Assembly (NCBI GenBank): GCA_902495545.1 | Contig: CABUXM010000023.1 | Coordinates: forward strand, 1-24,775 | Direction of reading: 5' to 3' | DNA length: 24,775 nt | Origin: an uncultured Collinsella sp. | GTDB lineage: Bacteria > Actinomycetota > Coriobacteriia > Coriobacteriales > Coriobacteriaceae | Shown here: positions 15,216 to 23,739 of the stretch, one piece after another | Numbering within the stretch: the stretch's first letter is position 1 | Layout: each line of letters starts with the position of its first letter | Notes under the pieces: generated by a model | Seen by the model: the letters and a program-made list of their open reading frames with translations, nothing else | Told to the model about the DNA's origin: nothing | Databases searched by the model: none | Translations under genes and position numbers: made by a program

Positions 15216-16061
15216 ATGGCTGAAAAGAAGAGGCGCAAGCCTGTCGATAAGACAAAAATTGAATATGTCGAACCTAAGCCAAGCTGGATAAAGGCTGTTA
15301 AGGTTAATGACCATAACGATGTCATGGGTTCTATTATTCAGTTTTTTCTGGTTGAATCTCCTTGTAAAGGTGTGAGTAGCAGAGGGATATCGCTTCTCGA
15401 TTATGGATGGGCCGAAAGTGTTCCTCCTAAATCCGGGTACCTTCACCGAAGATTATTGGAAGTGGCCAATCTCTGCGATGGGTCGACGCTATTTACGGCC
15501 ACACGAAAAGAAGAGATGAAAAATAGGTTTGTTGATGCTGATATGCCTGGCAATTTTGCTTCAACTTGTACCTCAAATCGCGTTGTGGCGCTCATCAACA
15601 GCAATTTTGTGCTTGATTTATTTCGGATTATTAGAAATTCGTTGGCACATTGTCGCTTTCAATTGGTCGAAAAGAACGGTGTGGATTTCATTGCTTTTGA
15701 AAACGGTATGCCAGGAAAAGATCTCATTGGAGCGGATTCATTTGAGGTGAGTTCTCGTTTATTTCTTAAATGCAGCACTCTCATTGATTGGATTGCTGTG
15801 GTTAAGTCCGAGGCTATATACGAGGCGGAAGAAATTGCCCGCAAGAAAGAGACCTCAGAACGGGAGTGGGAAAACAAACGCCAATTAGTTTTGTCTCGAA
15901 TATCGAAGGGGTCTTACTCAAATAAAGACGATCTCGGGAAGGACTGTGAGCTATCTAAGCGTAATTTAGATAAATTACTTGGCGAGCTGAAGGCTCAAGG
16001 GCTTATTGCTTATTCACGTTCTAATCGAAAATGGGAACATACTGGTGACGCAAATCAGTGA
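15216..16061 (+). CDS. HEPN-motif protein with winged-helix-like tail, inserted inside split pglX
   Basis: This 281-residue protein is not part of PglX. Residues 134-147 read FRIIRNSLAHCRF and contain R140-N-S-L-A-H145, the R-x4-6-H motif with a polar residue after Arg that marks catalytic HEPN RNases. The surrounding 80-200 region is helical. After a charged linker (EEIARKKETSEREWENKR) the last 60 residues (SYSNKDDLGKDCELSKRNLD onward, ending AQGLIAYSRSNRKWEH) look like a winged helix. The N-terminus is basic (MAEKKRRKPVDK). The ATG at 15216 has AGGTGA overlapping the pglX stop, so the two are coupled; the same frame also continues directly from the pglX TAG. GC is low (21 of 60 in 15601-15660 against 42 of 60 in 9361-9420). 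A toxin, guard or anti-phage RNase role is inferred from the motif and position; I know of no named family. Confidence 0.75.
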   Translation: MAEKKRRKPVDKTKIEYVEPKPSWIKAVKVNDHNDVMGSIIQFFLVESPCKGVSSRGISLLDYGWAESVPPKSGYLHRRLLEVANLCDGSTLFTATRKEEMKNRFVDADMPGNFASTCTSNRVVALINSNFVLDLFRIIRNSLAHCRFQLVEKNGVDFIAFENGMPGKDLIGADSFEVSSRLFLKCSTLIDWIAVVKSEAIYEAEEIARKKETSEREWENKRQLVLSRISKGSYSNKDDLGKDCELSKRNLDKLLGELKAQGLIAYSRSNRKWEHTGDANQ

Positions 16062-16206
16062 GTAAGAGATGCTTCATCTTTGATTGCGAAGAACGGTGTG
16101 TCGGATGAGCTTCCAACGTTTTTTATCGCAAAGAGACTCGCTGTCTCTCGAAAGTGACCTTTTAAATGAAATTAGTCGGCGTTTTTAAATGAGAGGGCGG
16201 TCAAAT
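16062..16206 (+). other. Gap between HEPN gene and pglX C-terminal part, with a possible 27-codon frame
   Basis: These 145 bp are AT-rich. A frame at 16105-16188 begins with ATG, encodes MSFQRFLSQRDSLSLESDLL and seven more residues, and ends at a TAA that abuts a later ATG; it has no clear Shine-Dalgarno, so I do not call it a gene. The 10-mer TTTTAAATGA occurs twice (16160-16169 and 16183-16192). AGAGGG at 16192-16197 is a usable Shine-Dalgarno for the ATG at 16207. No remnant of the PglX linker is recognisable here. Confidence 0.45.
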
Positions 16207-17175
16207 ATGGCCACTTTACTTCAAGATAAATACGAGGCTCGCAAGGCCGAGGTCAATGCTCGCTTCGAGCAGCTTCGCGCTAACGAGGAGGAACTCAACC
16301 GAATCTTTGCCAAGATCTACAACATGGAGGGCGAGGTGCCCATCGAGGTCGAGGACAAGTACGTCTCGGTGGCGCGCATCTTTGATACCGCTGACGAGAT
16401 CCCCGAGAGCTACAAGGGCAACAAGTACGTGCGCACCAAGCGCGACGAGATCACCTCGCTCATTAGCTATGCCGTGGGCTGCATATTTGGCCGCTATTCG
16501 CTGGACGTGGACGGTCTGGTCTTGGCCGACCAGGGCGCCACGGTCGACGACTATCTGGCCAAGATGCCCGACCCCGATCACGTGACCTTTATGCCCGATG
16601 GCGACAACGTGCTGCCCATCACCGACGACGAGTACTTTGACGACGACATCGTGCGCTACTTTATCGACTTTGTGCGCACCGTGTATGGCGAGGAGACGCT
16701 CGAGCAGAACCTGGCCTTTATTGCCGAGGCGCTCGGCGGTAGGGGTACCTCGCGCGAGGTAATCCGCACCTACTTTTTGAAGGACTTCTTTAAGGACCAC
16801 TGCCAGACCTATAAGAAGCGCCCCATCTACTGGCTGTTCGACAGTGGCAAAAAGAACGGCTTCAAGTGCCTTGTTTACATGCATCGCTATCAGCCCGACC
16901 TGTTGGCTCGCATCCGCACCGACTATGTGCATGAGCAGCAGGAGCGCTACCGTGCCCAGATCGGCTATGCCAACGATGCCCTTGCTGGTGCCGAGCGCGG
17001 CGAGCGCGTGCGCTTGGACAAGCGCGTCAAAAAGCTTAACGACCAGCTCAAAGAGACCATTGGCTACGAGGAGAAACTGCACCACTTGGCAGACCAGATG
17101 ATTAAGATCGACCTGGATGACGGCGTCAAGGTCAACTACGCCAAGTTTCAGGATGTGCTAGCAAAGATTAAGTAA
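16207..17175 (+). CDS. pglX: BREX PglX, C-terminal part encoded as a separate gene
   Basis: This 322-residue protein corresponds to the C-terminal domain of full-length PglX. It begins with a helix (MATLLQDKYEARKAEVNARF) followed by the family signature ANEEELNRIFAKIYNMEGEV, then EVEDKYVSV and LISYAVGCIFGRYSLDVDGL, which in ordinary PglX follow the SFETSWDFK segment within one chain. Later parts are LEQNLAFIAEALGG and KRPIYWLFDSGKKNGFKCLVYMHRY, also typical, then a coiled coil near the end. ATG 16207 has AGAGGG 9 nt upstream; an ATG 18 bp earlier is possible. Together the two parts give about 1160 residues, a normal PglX length, with almost nothing lost at the junction. GC returns to the operon level, so this is original operon DNA on the far side of the insertion. 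Confidence 0.88.
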   Translation: MATLLQDKYEARKAEVNARFEQLRANEEELNRIFAKIYNMEGEVPIEVEDKYVSVARIFDTADEIPESYKGNKYVRTKRDEITSLISYAVGCIFGRYSLDVDGLVLADQGATVDDYLAKMPDPDHVTFMPDGDNVLPITDDEYFDDDIVRYFIDFVRTVYGEETLEQNLAFIAEALGGRGTSREVIRTYFLKDFFKDHCQTYKKRPIYWLFDSGKKNGFKCLVYMHRYQPDLLARIRTDYVHEQQERYRAQIGYANDALAGAERGERVRLDKRVKKLNDQLKETIGYEEKLHHLADQMIKIDLDDGVKVNYAKFQDVLAKIK

Positions 17176-17198
17176 CTGCAGATACGGTAAGGATATTC

Positions 17199-19907
17199 AT
17201 GCCCAAGATCGATGTAGAAGAACAGCTCAAGCTGCGGTTTTTGCAACCGTTGCTCGCATGCATGCCCCGCCGTGTGGTGGTTTGGCACGATGCGGACGGC
17301 GAGTTTGCTCCTGAGTTTGAACGTTTGGCCGCCGAGGGCTTCGACGGTGCGGGGACTGATGACGGCGTTATGCCCGCTCACGGTGACTTTGAGCGCCCAG
17401 TGCGGTTTGTTGAAGCCTGCGAGGGCCGCATGTTTGCCGTCAAGAAGCTCGTCAACCGCGATGACCTTGTGAGCGATATCTTGCTGTATCGCCGTTGCCC
17501 GCGCGGCAGGCTTGAGGGCGATTGGCTTGCCGATGTTGAGCTGTATGCTGACCGGTTTCAAGCTGATTATCTTTCGCTTTTGGCCGATCAGCTGGGTATC
17601 GAGAATATCGATGCCGTGCGCGAGAGCCTGCGAGCGCACAAGGCGTTCTTTGTCGCCAAGTCCCGCTGCGCTAAGTTTGTCGCATGCGTTCCACATGCCG
17701 CGGGTGCATCCGATATCGAGCTCGGAATCCTTACGGTGATCTTTGGCGGCAAGGAACCGGGCGACGCGCGGCCCGCGTTTGTATTGCGCGGCTGCATGGC
17801 CACGCTGCTGCACGAGGGTCCCGAGGCGCTGGCCGCGCTGGTGGATAAGTACTGTGTGCGCGATGTTCTCGCTGCCTTTATGCTGCGCTGTTATGGGTTT
17901 GATGGACCGCTGCACGAGCGTGATTCACTGCTTATGCTTGCATCCCATGTGCTTCTTACGGCGGCATCCACCGCACTTCCCGAGGGAGCGCTCATGGGGC
18001 TCGAAAACTATATGGCTCCCGCCTACGGCCCCTATTGCCTTGAGGCGGTGCGTACGTGGGACCAGGCCGCCGATGCCCGGGCATCGAGCGAGGACCTATT
18101 TGAGATTTGTCGTTTAGTTGAGGATGCCCGCGGGCTCTTTGCACGGTTCGAGACCCTGCCGATCGATGCGCTGGCTTCGCTTGATGTGTTCCCGTGCGTC
18201 AACGAGGTTGTGCTCTCGCAGCTGTTCTGCTCGTTTGCGCAAGGTGCAGACCGTGTTGAGGATGCGCGTGCCTTTGCTGTGCGCCGTTGCGACCTAAGCT
18301 GGTACCGTCGTGTCGAGAGCTACTTTGACCTGCTTGTCGCTGTGGCCGATATGTGCGCGTTTAGGCAGACGCACGCGGGTGGGTTCCATCTGGCGCAGTC
18401 CCAGCAGGTGTGGGATGCCTATACGTCCGAATGGTATGCCATGGACGCTGCCTATCGCCATATGTGCACCGCGTATCTGCGGGCACGCTCCGTCGAGTGC
18501 GATGCGCTCGAGGAACCTGCCCGCGCCGTGGCGGACTGGGCGGAGAATCTCTACAGCAACTGGTTCTTGGCGGATGCCAATGCCTGCTGGGCGGCTGCTG
18601 CGCAAGGGGAGTGGGCCGATTGCGGCTACATCGATGGTCCCGCACGGCAGGATGAGTTTTACTGGCATGTGCTACCCGTCTTTGTGGGTTCTGCCAAAAC
18701 AACGGTCGTTATCGTGAGCGATGCGCTGCGCTATGAGGTTGCCCGCGACGTTGCGGCGCTGCTCGAGCGCGAACGCGGCGGCAACGTCAAGGTCTCTAGC
18801 ATGCAGGCGGTCTTTCCCTCCATTACCGAGGTGGGCATGCCTGCGCTGCTGCCGCACCAGGTGCTTGAGCTTGCAGAGGATGGCGCGTTTGTGTTGGCTG
18901 ACGACATGCCCACTGCGACGACTCCGCAGCGCGAGGCCGTGCTTGCCCACGTTGAGCCTACAGCCCGCGCTTTGCGCTCGAGCGCATACCTCAACATGGC
19001 GGGAACCGAGCGCAAGGCGATGCTCAAGGACTCAAGACTTGTCTACCTCTATCACAACAAGATTGATGCCACGGGCGAGAAGGCCGCTACGCAGGATGAC
19101 GTCTTCGATGCCTGTACGGACACCGTAGAGGAGCTTGCCACGTTGGCGCGCCGCGTGTGCACCGACGCCCCGGGCGCGCGTGTTGTTATAACGGCGGATC
19201 ACGGCTTTATCTACACGCGCCGGGAGCTCAGCGAGTGTCAGATGCTCGGCAAGCCAGATCTTCCCTTCCTTGACGCTCCCGTCATGCACGGCAAGCGTCA
19301 TCTGGTGGTGCCCAACGAGGCCGTGGCCAAGCTTTCGGACGAGGCACGCGAGGTGTTTGTTAATGTTGACATGGGACGTTTGGGCGCCGGTTTTGAGGGG
19401 TTTGCCCCGCGCGAGAACGTGCACTTCAAGCGTCCCGGCGGCACTAACAACTACGTCCACGGCGGCATGAGCCTGCAGGAGCTCTGCGTGCCCATTATCG
19501 GATTTTGGCGTGCGCGCTCGGGTTCCAAGGACTTTGTCGACACGCGCGCGGCGACGCTGCGCGTACTAAGTGAGGGACGCCGAGTGACCAACTCGCTCTT
19601 CTCGGTCAACTTGATCCAGGAAGAACCTGCCCAAGGTAAGGTCTTGCCGTGCGAGTACGAGCTGGTGTTTACCGATGCAAGTGGCAACGAGGTGAGCGAT
19701 ACGGTCAAGGCGCATGCTAACAAGACTTCTGTTAACTCGCAGGAGCGCGTGGTGCATGCCAAGTTTGCGTTGCATGCAGCGGATGGATTCTCGGCCAAGG
19801 GTCCGTACTATCTGGTCTGCCGCGAGCGCGAGACGGGCAAGATCGTTTGGCGCGAGACGTACACCATCGCTGTTTCGTTTGCACCTGTTGCTGATTTTGG
19901 TTTTTAG
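17199..19907 (+). CDS. pglZ: BREX phosphatase-like protein PglZ
   Basis: This 902-residue protein is PglZ, the alkaline-phosphatase-fold component common to all BREX types. The core domain motifs are TTVVIVSDALRYEVARDVAA with the metal-site D508, followed by MQAVFPSITEVGMPALLPH (the family's substrate-loop segment) and ARVVITADHGFIYTRREL (D667, H668). The C-terminal part has GGMSLQELCVPIIGFW, another PglZ hallmark, and ends in a beta-rich domain. The first 450 residues form the helical type 1 N-terminal region. The length is normal. AAGGA lies 5 nt before the ATG, 23 bp after the pglX C-terminal gene. The stop codon overlaps the Shine-Dalgarno of brxL. Confidence 0.94.
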   Translation: MPKIDVEEQLKLRFLQPLLACMPRRVVVWHDADGEFAPEFERLAAEGFDGAGTDDGVMPAHGDFERPVRFVEACEGRMFAVKKLVNRDDLVSDILLYRRCPRGRLEGDWLADVELYADRFQADYLSLLADQLGIENIDAVRESLRAHKAFFVAKSRCAKFVACVPHAAGASDIELGILTVIFGGKEPGDARPAFVLRGCMATLLHEGPEALAALVDKYCVRDVLAAFMLRCYGFDGPLHERDSLLMLASHVLLTAASTALPEGALMGLENYMAPAYGPYCLEAVRTWDQAADARASSEDLFEICRLVEDARGLFARFETLPIDALASLDVFPCVNEVVLSQLFCSFAQGADRVEDARAFAVRRCDLSWYRRVESYFDLLVAVADMCAFRQTHAGGFHLAQSQQVWDAYTSEWYAMDAAYRHMCTAYLRARSVECDALEEPARAVADWAENLYSNWFLADANACWAAAAQGEWADCGYIDGPARQDEFYWHVLPVFVGSAKTTVVIVSDALRYEVARDVAALLERERGGNVKVSSMQAVFPSITEVGMPALLPHQVLELAEDGAFVLADDMPTATTPQREAVLAHVEPTARALRSSAYLNMAGTERKAMLKDSRLVYLYHNKIDATGEKAATQDDVFDACTDTVEELATLARRVCTDAPGARVVITADHGFIYTRRELSECQMLGKPDLPFLDAPVMHGKRHLVVPNEAVAKLSDEAREVFVNVDMGRLGAGFEGFAPRENVHFKRPGGTNNYVHGGMSLQELCVPIIGFWRARSGSKDFVDTRAATLRVLSEGRRVTNSLFSVNLIQEEPAQGKVLPCEYELVFTDASGNEVSDTVKAHANKTSVNSQERVVHAKFALHAADGFSAKGPYYLVCRERETGKIVWRETYTIAVSFAPVADFGF

Positions 19908-19918
19908 GAGTGTGCCCT

Positions 19919-22270
19919 ATGTTTGATAGCAATGACGACGATCTGTGGGAAGTCCCCTCGATTGATGTGGATGTGCCGGTGGAAGGCGTGGTGCCCGTGG
20001 AGGCGCCGGCGGCTGAGGTTGTTGCGCCTGCCCCGGAGCCGGCAGAGTCCGCTGCGCCCGTTGAGGCTGCGGAGAGTGCCGAGGACGAATCCTCGACCGA
20101 TGGCTATGCCCAGGCCGTGGCCGAGACTCCCGAGGACGACGGCTACGACATGGATGGGCTGGACGGCAAGCTGCTTGAGCACTTTGCTGGCAAGATCGTG
20201 CGTAAGGACCTGACGGCCCTTATGAAGCGCGGCGCCAACGTGCCCACCTTTGTGCTGGAGTACCTGCTGGGCATGTACTGCTCGACCGATGACGAGGAAG
20301 CCGTGGCAGAGGGCCTGGATCGCATCCGCAGGATCCTCACCGATAACTACGTGCGTCCCGACGAGTCCGAGCGGATTAAGTCCAAGATTCGCGAACTGGG
20401 CCGCTTTACCATCATCGACAAGGTGACGGCCAAGCTCGACGAGTACAAAGACATCTACGTGGCTTCGTTTGCCAATCTGACCATCGAGCCGTTTGTGATG
20501 CCGGCCGAGTACGTGCGCGACTATTCCAAGATTCTGCAGGGTGGAATTTGGTGCATCATGAGCATTGAGTATCGTCACCCCTTGGATGAGGAAGACGAGT
20601 TTGGCATGGAGGTCTTTGGCGACGATGCGCCGCGCCGCTCCAAGGCCAAGCGCAAAAAGCGCGGACCCGAGGACTCTCCGTTTAGCGTGGCGTCGCTCAC
20701 GCCCATCCAGATGCCCAACTTGGACCTGGATGCCATGGTCGACGAGCGCCAGCACTTTACGCGCGACGAGTGGCTCAACATGCTGCTGCGCTCCGCTGGC
20801 TATGAGCCCAGTGAGCTTTCTGAGAAAGAGCGCCTGCACTTTATCGAGCGCATGGTGCCGCTGATCGAGCGCAACTACAACCTGTGCGAGCTGGGTCCCC
20901 GCGGTACTGGTAAGAGCCACATCTACAAAGAGGTCTCGCCCTACGCCATTTTGCTTTCGGGCGGTCAAACCACCACGGCCAACCTGTTCGGCCGTATGAA
21001 CTCCATGCGCGCCGATCGCGTGGGCCTGGTGGGCCACTGGGATTGCGTGACGTTCGACGAGGTCGCCGGCATGCGGTTTAAGGACACCAACGCCGTGCAG
21101 ATCATGAAGGACTACATGGCGAGTGGCAGTTACGCACGCGGCCGCGACCAGATTAACGCCGACGCCTCCATGGTCTTTGAGGGCAACATCAACGACACCG
21201 TGCAAAATGTCCTTAAGACCACGCACCTGTTTGATCCGTTCCCGCCGGAGTTTAACAACGATTCGGCCTTCTTCGACCGTATCCATTACTACCTGCCGGG
21301 CTGGGAGATTCCCAAGATGCGGTCGAGCCTGCTGACCGGGCATTATGGCCTGATCACCGACTGCCTGTCGGAGTTTTGCAAGGAGATGCGCCGCAAGGAC
21401 TTTACGCACCATATCGACCGTTATTTCCGCTTTAACAGCGACTTTAACAAGCGTGACGAGATCGCCGTGCGCAAGACCTTTAGCGGCCTGGCCAAGCTGC
21501 TGTTCCCCGACGAGGCTATGGACAAGGACGACGTGCGCTGGCTGCTGGACTACGCCATCGAGGGCCGCCGCCGCGTAAAGGAGCAACTCAAGATTATGGC
21601 GGGCGTCGAGTTTATCGACGTCAACCTGGGCTATATGGATGCCGACAATCCGCAGGACGTGCATGTGGTGCGCGTGCCCGAGCAGAGCGAGGACACGCTG
21701 ATTCCCGACGGGCCGCTGCTGTCCGGTCACGTGTTTGGCGTGGGCAGGTCGCAGGGCGGCGAGGTTGCCGTGTACAAGCTGGAGAACAAGGCGGTTGCCG
21801 GCGAGTGCAAGTTTAAGCACGAGGGCGTCGCCTTTAACAAGCCGGTGCGCGATACGCTGGAGGCCGCGTTCGACAACTTTGTGAACCTGGCGAACCGCGT
21901 GGCACCGGGCATGCACATTGGCTCCAAGGATTATCTGCTGTTCTATAACGACCTGCAGAGCAAGGGTTTGTCCGAGGAAGTTTCGCTCGCCGAGTTTGTG
22001 GGCCTGTGCTCCGCGGCGTGCAACCGTCCGGTGATGCCCGCACTGGCGATTCCGGGAATCTTGCGCATGTCGGGTTCTATGGACGAGATCCGAGGGCTCG
22101 AGGACATTATGCGCGTGGCCAAAAACGCCGGCGCCAAGCGCGTGATTTTGCCGCTGAGCGCCATCGCGGGCTTGCAGAGTGTTTCGTCCGAGATTATTTC
22201 GGGACTGAGTCCGGTGTTCTACATGGATGGCGATCCCGTCGACGCCGCGAAGAAGGCTCTGGATCTGTAG
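19919..22270 (+). CDS. brxL: BREX Lon-like AAA+ protein BrxL
   Basis: This 783-residue protein is BrxL, the AAA+ DNA-binding factor of type 1 BREX. Conserved parts are LDGKLLEHFAGKIVRKDLT (81 onward), NVPTFVLEYLLGMYCSTDDE, Walker A ELGPRGTGKSH (K332), Walker B CVTFDEVAGM (D380, E381), and a Lon-like C-terminal domain (SLAEFVGLCSAACNRPVMPA, RVILPLSAIAGL). The Lys of the Lon Ser-Lys dyad is not evident (RGLEDI where Lon has GGLKEK), consistent with published views that BrxL is not a protease. Residues 1-80 are an added acidic tail with 24 Asp/Glu and no Lys, Arg or His, and a basic insert RRSKAKRKKRG lies near 240. I chose ATG 19919, which has AGGAG 8 nt upstream, over a GTG at 19910 that overlaps this Shine-Dalgarno. 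Confidence 0.94.
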   Translation: MFDSNDDDLWEVPSIDVDVPVEGVVPVEAPAAEVVAPAPEPAESAAPVEAAESAEDESSTDGYAQAVAETPEDDGYDMDGLDGKLLEHFAGKIVRKDLTALMKRGANVPTFVLEYLLGMYCSTDDEEAVAEGLDRIRRILTDNYVRPDESERIKSKIRELGRFTIIDKVTAKLDEYKDIYVASFANLTIEPFVMPAEYVRDYSKILQGGIWCIMSIEYRHPLDEEDEFGMEVFGDDAPRRSKAKRKKRGPEDSPFSVASLTPIQMPNLDLDAMVDERQHFTRDEWLNMLLRSAGYEPSELSEKERLHFIERMVPLIERNYNLCELGPRGTGKSHIYKEVSPYAILLSGGQTTTANLFGRMNSMRADRVGLVGHWDCVTFDEVAGMRFKDTNAVQIMKDYMASGSYARGRDQINADASMVFEGNINDTVQNVLKTTHLFDPFPPEFNNDSAFFDRIHYYLPGWEIPKMRSSLLTGHYGLITDCLSEFCKEMRRKDFTHHIDRYFRFNSDFNKRDEIAVRKTFSGLAKLLFPDEAMDKDDVRWLLDYAIEGRRRVKEQLKIMAGVEFIDVNLGYMDADNPQDVHVVRVPEQSEDTLIPDGPLLSGHVFGVGRSQGGEVAVYKLENKAVAGECKFKHEGVAFNKPVRDTLEAAFDNFVNLANRVAPGMHIGSKDYLLFYNDLQSKGLSEEVSLAEFVGLCSAACNRPVMPALAIPGILRMSGSMDEIRGLEDIMRVAKNAGAKRVILPLSAIAGLQSVSSEIISGLSPVFYMDGDPVDAAKKALDL

Positions 22271-22347
22271 GAGTACGGGCGTGCGGGGCGTCCGGTGTTC
22301 GGGCGTTCCGCGAACATGTTGGTGCGTAGTGCGTGAGGGGGCCTGTC

Positions 22348-23712
22348 ATGGCGGACGAGCGTTCTGTTGGTGAACTGCTCGACGAGCTGTTTGGCTTTGA
22401 GTCAGTAGCCAAGCGTCAGACGGCGCTTGAGCAGTACGATTGCGGGGAGTTGGTGCGCAAGGCGCGCTCCCGCGAGCTGTTGGGCGTGCTTAGGGGCGTC
22501 GAGACCGCCGAGCGCGCTGCGCGTGAGTCTGCCGTGCGGGCTGTTGACGGGTATGTCCGTCGTGTTGAGGGCGCTGTGCTTGCACGCGCTCGGAAGCAGG
22601 CGGGCATTGTTGGTCCGCTGCGGATGGAGCGTCGCTATGCTGCCTTTTTGCGCATGGAGGACAAGGCCGAGTTGCTGGCCCGTTTGGAGCAGACGCTTGC
22701 GTTTATCGAGGTAAAGCTGCGGGCTAATACGGCGGACAAGGTGCGTGCGGCGTACGATGCTGCGGGGGCTATGGTGCTGCAGGACGTGGCGCGGCTGGGT
22801 GACGTGCGCGTTGTGGATGCCGTGCCTTTGGATGCCGACCTGCTGTGTACGCAGCTGGAGCAGTTGCGTTGTGCCGCCGATGCGACGGACCTTGCGGGCA
22901 TGATCACGGCGACGTTTGAGTCCGAGCTGAGTGCGACAGGGTCGCAGGACGCTGACGGGCTTACGGGCGATTTGGCTGGCGATGTGGCTGGTGACGTGGC
23001 GTTGGAGCGTGAACTTACGAACGTGCGCGGCGCTGCGCAGCGAGCGCGCTTGGCGGCGCAGGCGTATCGGGGCCAGCGCGCCGCCCGCGTTGCGGGGAGC
23101 ACGGTGGAGCCGGTATCGTTGCCCGAGTCTGTGTGCGTTGCGTGTGAGACGGCGTGCGATGCCGGGGAGCTTTCCGAGTTGCTCGCTCAGGTTAAGAAGT
23201 CGTTTGATACCTACCGTCGTGTTGTTGCCGACGGTGGGTTGTTCTGTGCGTTTGGCTCTGGCTCACCGCATGGGATTTGCCGGGGCTCGAGCTATTTAGA
23301 CTACGATTCACGGCTTGACGAAGACGTGCTGGTGGGCGAGTACGATGGCACTACAAGGCATGATGTTCGCCGTGAGGTTCCGATTCCCGAGCTTGTGGAT
23401 GAGGCTTCGACCGAGGGCGGCGACTCGCTCGAGGTTGCCGTGGCGCGCATGCGTGAGTTTAATGGGCGTCGCTACGATGGTGTGCTGGATGAGGATCCTA
23501 TGCGCCATGTGAATGCGTTTTGGTATGGACTCAAAAAGCTCAGCCAGTATTGCGAGGCCGCCGTTCGTGTGGACGAGCGTGCTTGGGACTGCTTTATCGA
23601 TAAGGTTCAGTACGCCTACGACGAGCCAGTGGGGCGTTTGGCTGCGCAGATGGACGACAAGCAGGTTGCGGCTTTTGTTGCTGCTGTGGAAGTGCTTGGC
23701 GCTGACGAGTAA
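22348..23712 (+). CDS. Unrecognised 454-residue protein downstream of brxL
   Basis: I do not recognise this protein. It starts at ATG 22348 with GAGGGGG 6 nt upstream. The first 180 residues are charged and helical with many Ala and Arg (SVGELLDELFGFESVAKRQT, then ELLGVLRGVETAERAARESA), likely coiled coil. Residues about 195-230 form an acidic linker with GDLAGDVAGDV repeats. The C-terminal part has a Gly/Asp-rich segment (FCAFGSGSPHGICRGSSYLD) and ends with helices (HVNAFWYGLKKLSQYCEAAV). No membrane span or signal peptide is seen. It lies 77 bp after brxL in the same direction, so it may be carried on the BREX transcript, but wobble-position T and G are more frequent than in the BREX genes, which hints at a separate origin. 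Confidence 0.7.
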   Translation: MADERSVGELLDELFGFESVAKRQTALEQYDCGELVRKARSRELLGVLRGVETAERAARESAVRAVDGYVRRVEGAVLARARKQAGIVGPLRMERRYAAFLRMEDKAELLARLEQTLAFIEVKLRANTADKVRAAYDAAGAMVLQDVARLGDVRVVDAVPLDADLLCTQLEQLRCAADATDLAGMITATFESELSATGSQDADGLTGDLAGDVAGDVALERELTNVRGAAQRARLAAQAYRGQRAARVAGSTVEPVSLPESVCVACETACDAGELSELLAQVKKSFDTYRRVVADGGLFCAFGSGSPHGICRGSSYLDYDSRLDEDVLVGEYDGTTRHDVRREVPIPELVDEASTEGGDSLEVAVARMREFNGRRYDGVLDEDPMRHVNAFWYGLKKLSQYCEAAVRVDERAWDCFIDKVQYAYDEPVGRLAAQMDDKQVAAFVAAVEVLGADE

Positions 23713-23739
23713 GGGCCTGGTTTGGCGGGAGGTTTCACC

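Noticed and set aside
16105..16188. A 27-codon frame between the HEPN gene and pglX-C
   Set aside because: No clear Shine-Dalgarno and no recognisable similarity; reported only as part of the gap and as a low-interest finding.
19904..21916. A 670-codon minus-strand frame opposite brxL
   Set aside because: It is a shadow of brxL, with no recognisable domain and a biased His/Val/Leu composition; brxL itself is certain.
22296..22316. Inverted repeat TGTTCG/CGAACA after brxL as a terminator
   Set aside because: The stem is only 6 bp and no T-tract follows, so it gives no evidence that the operon ends at brxL.
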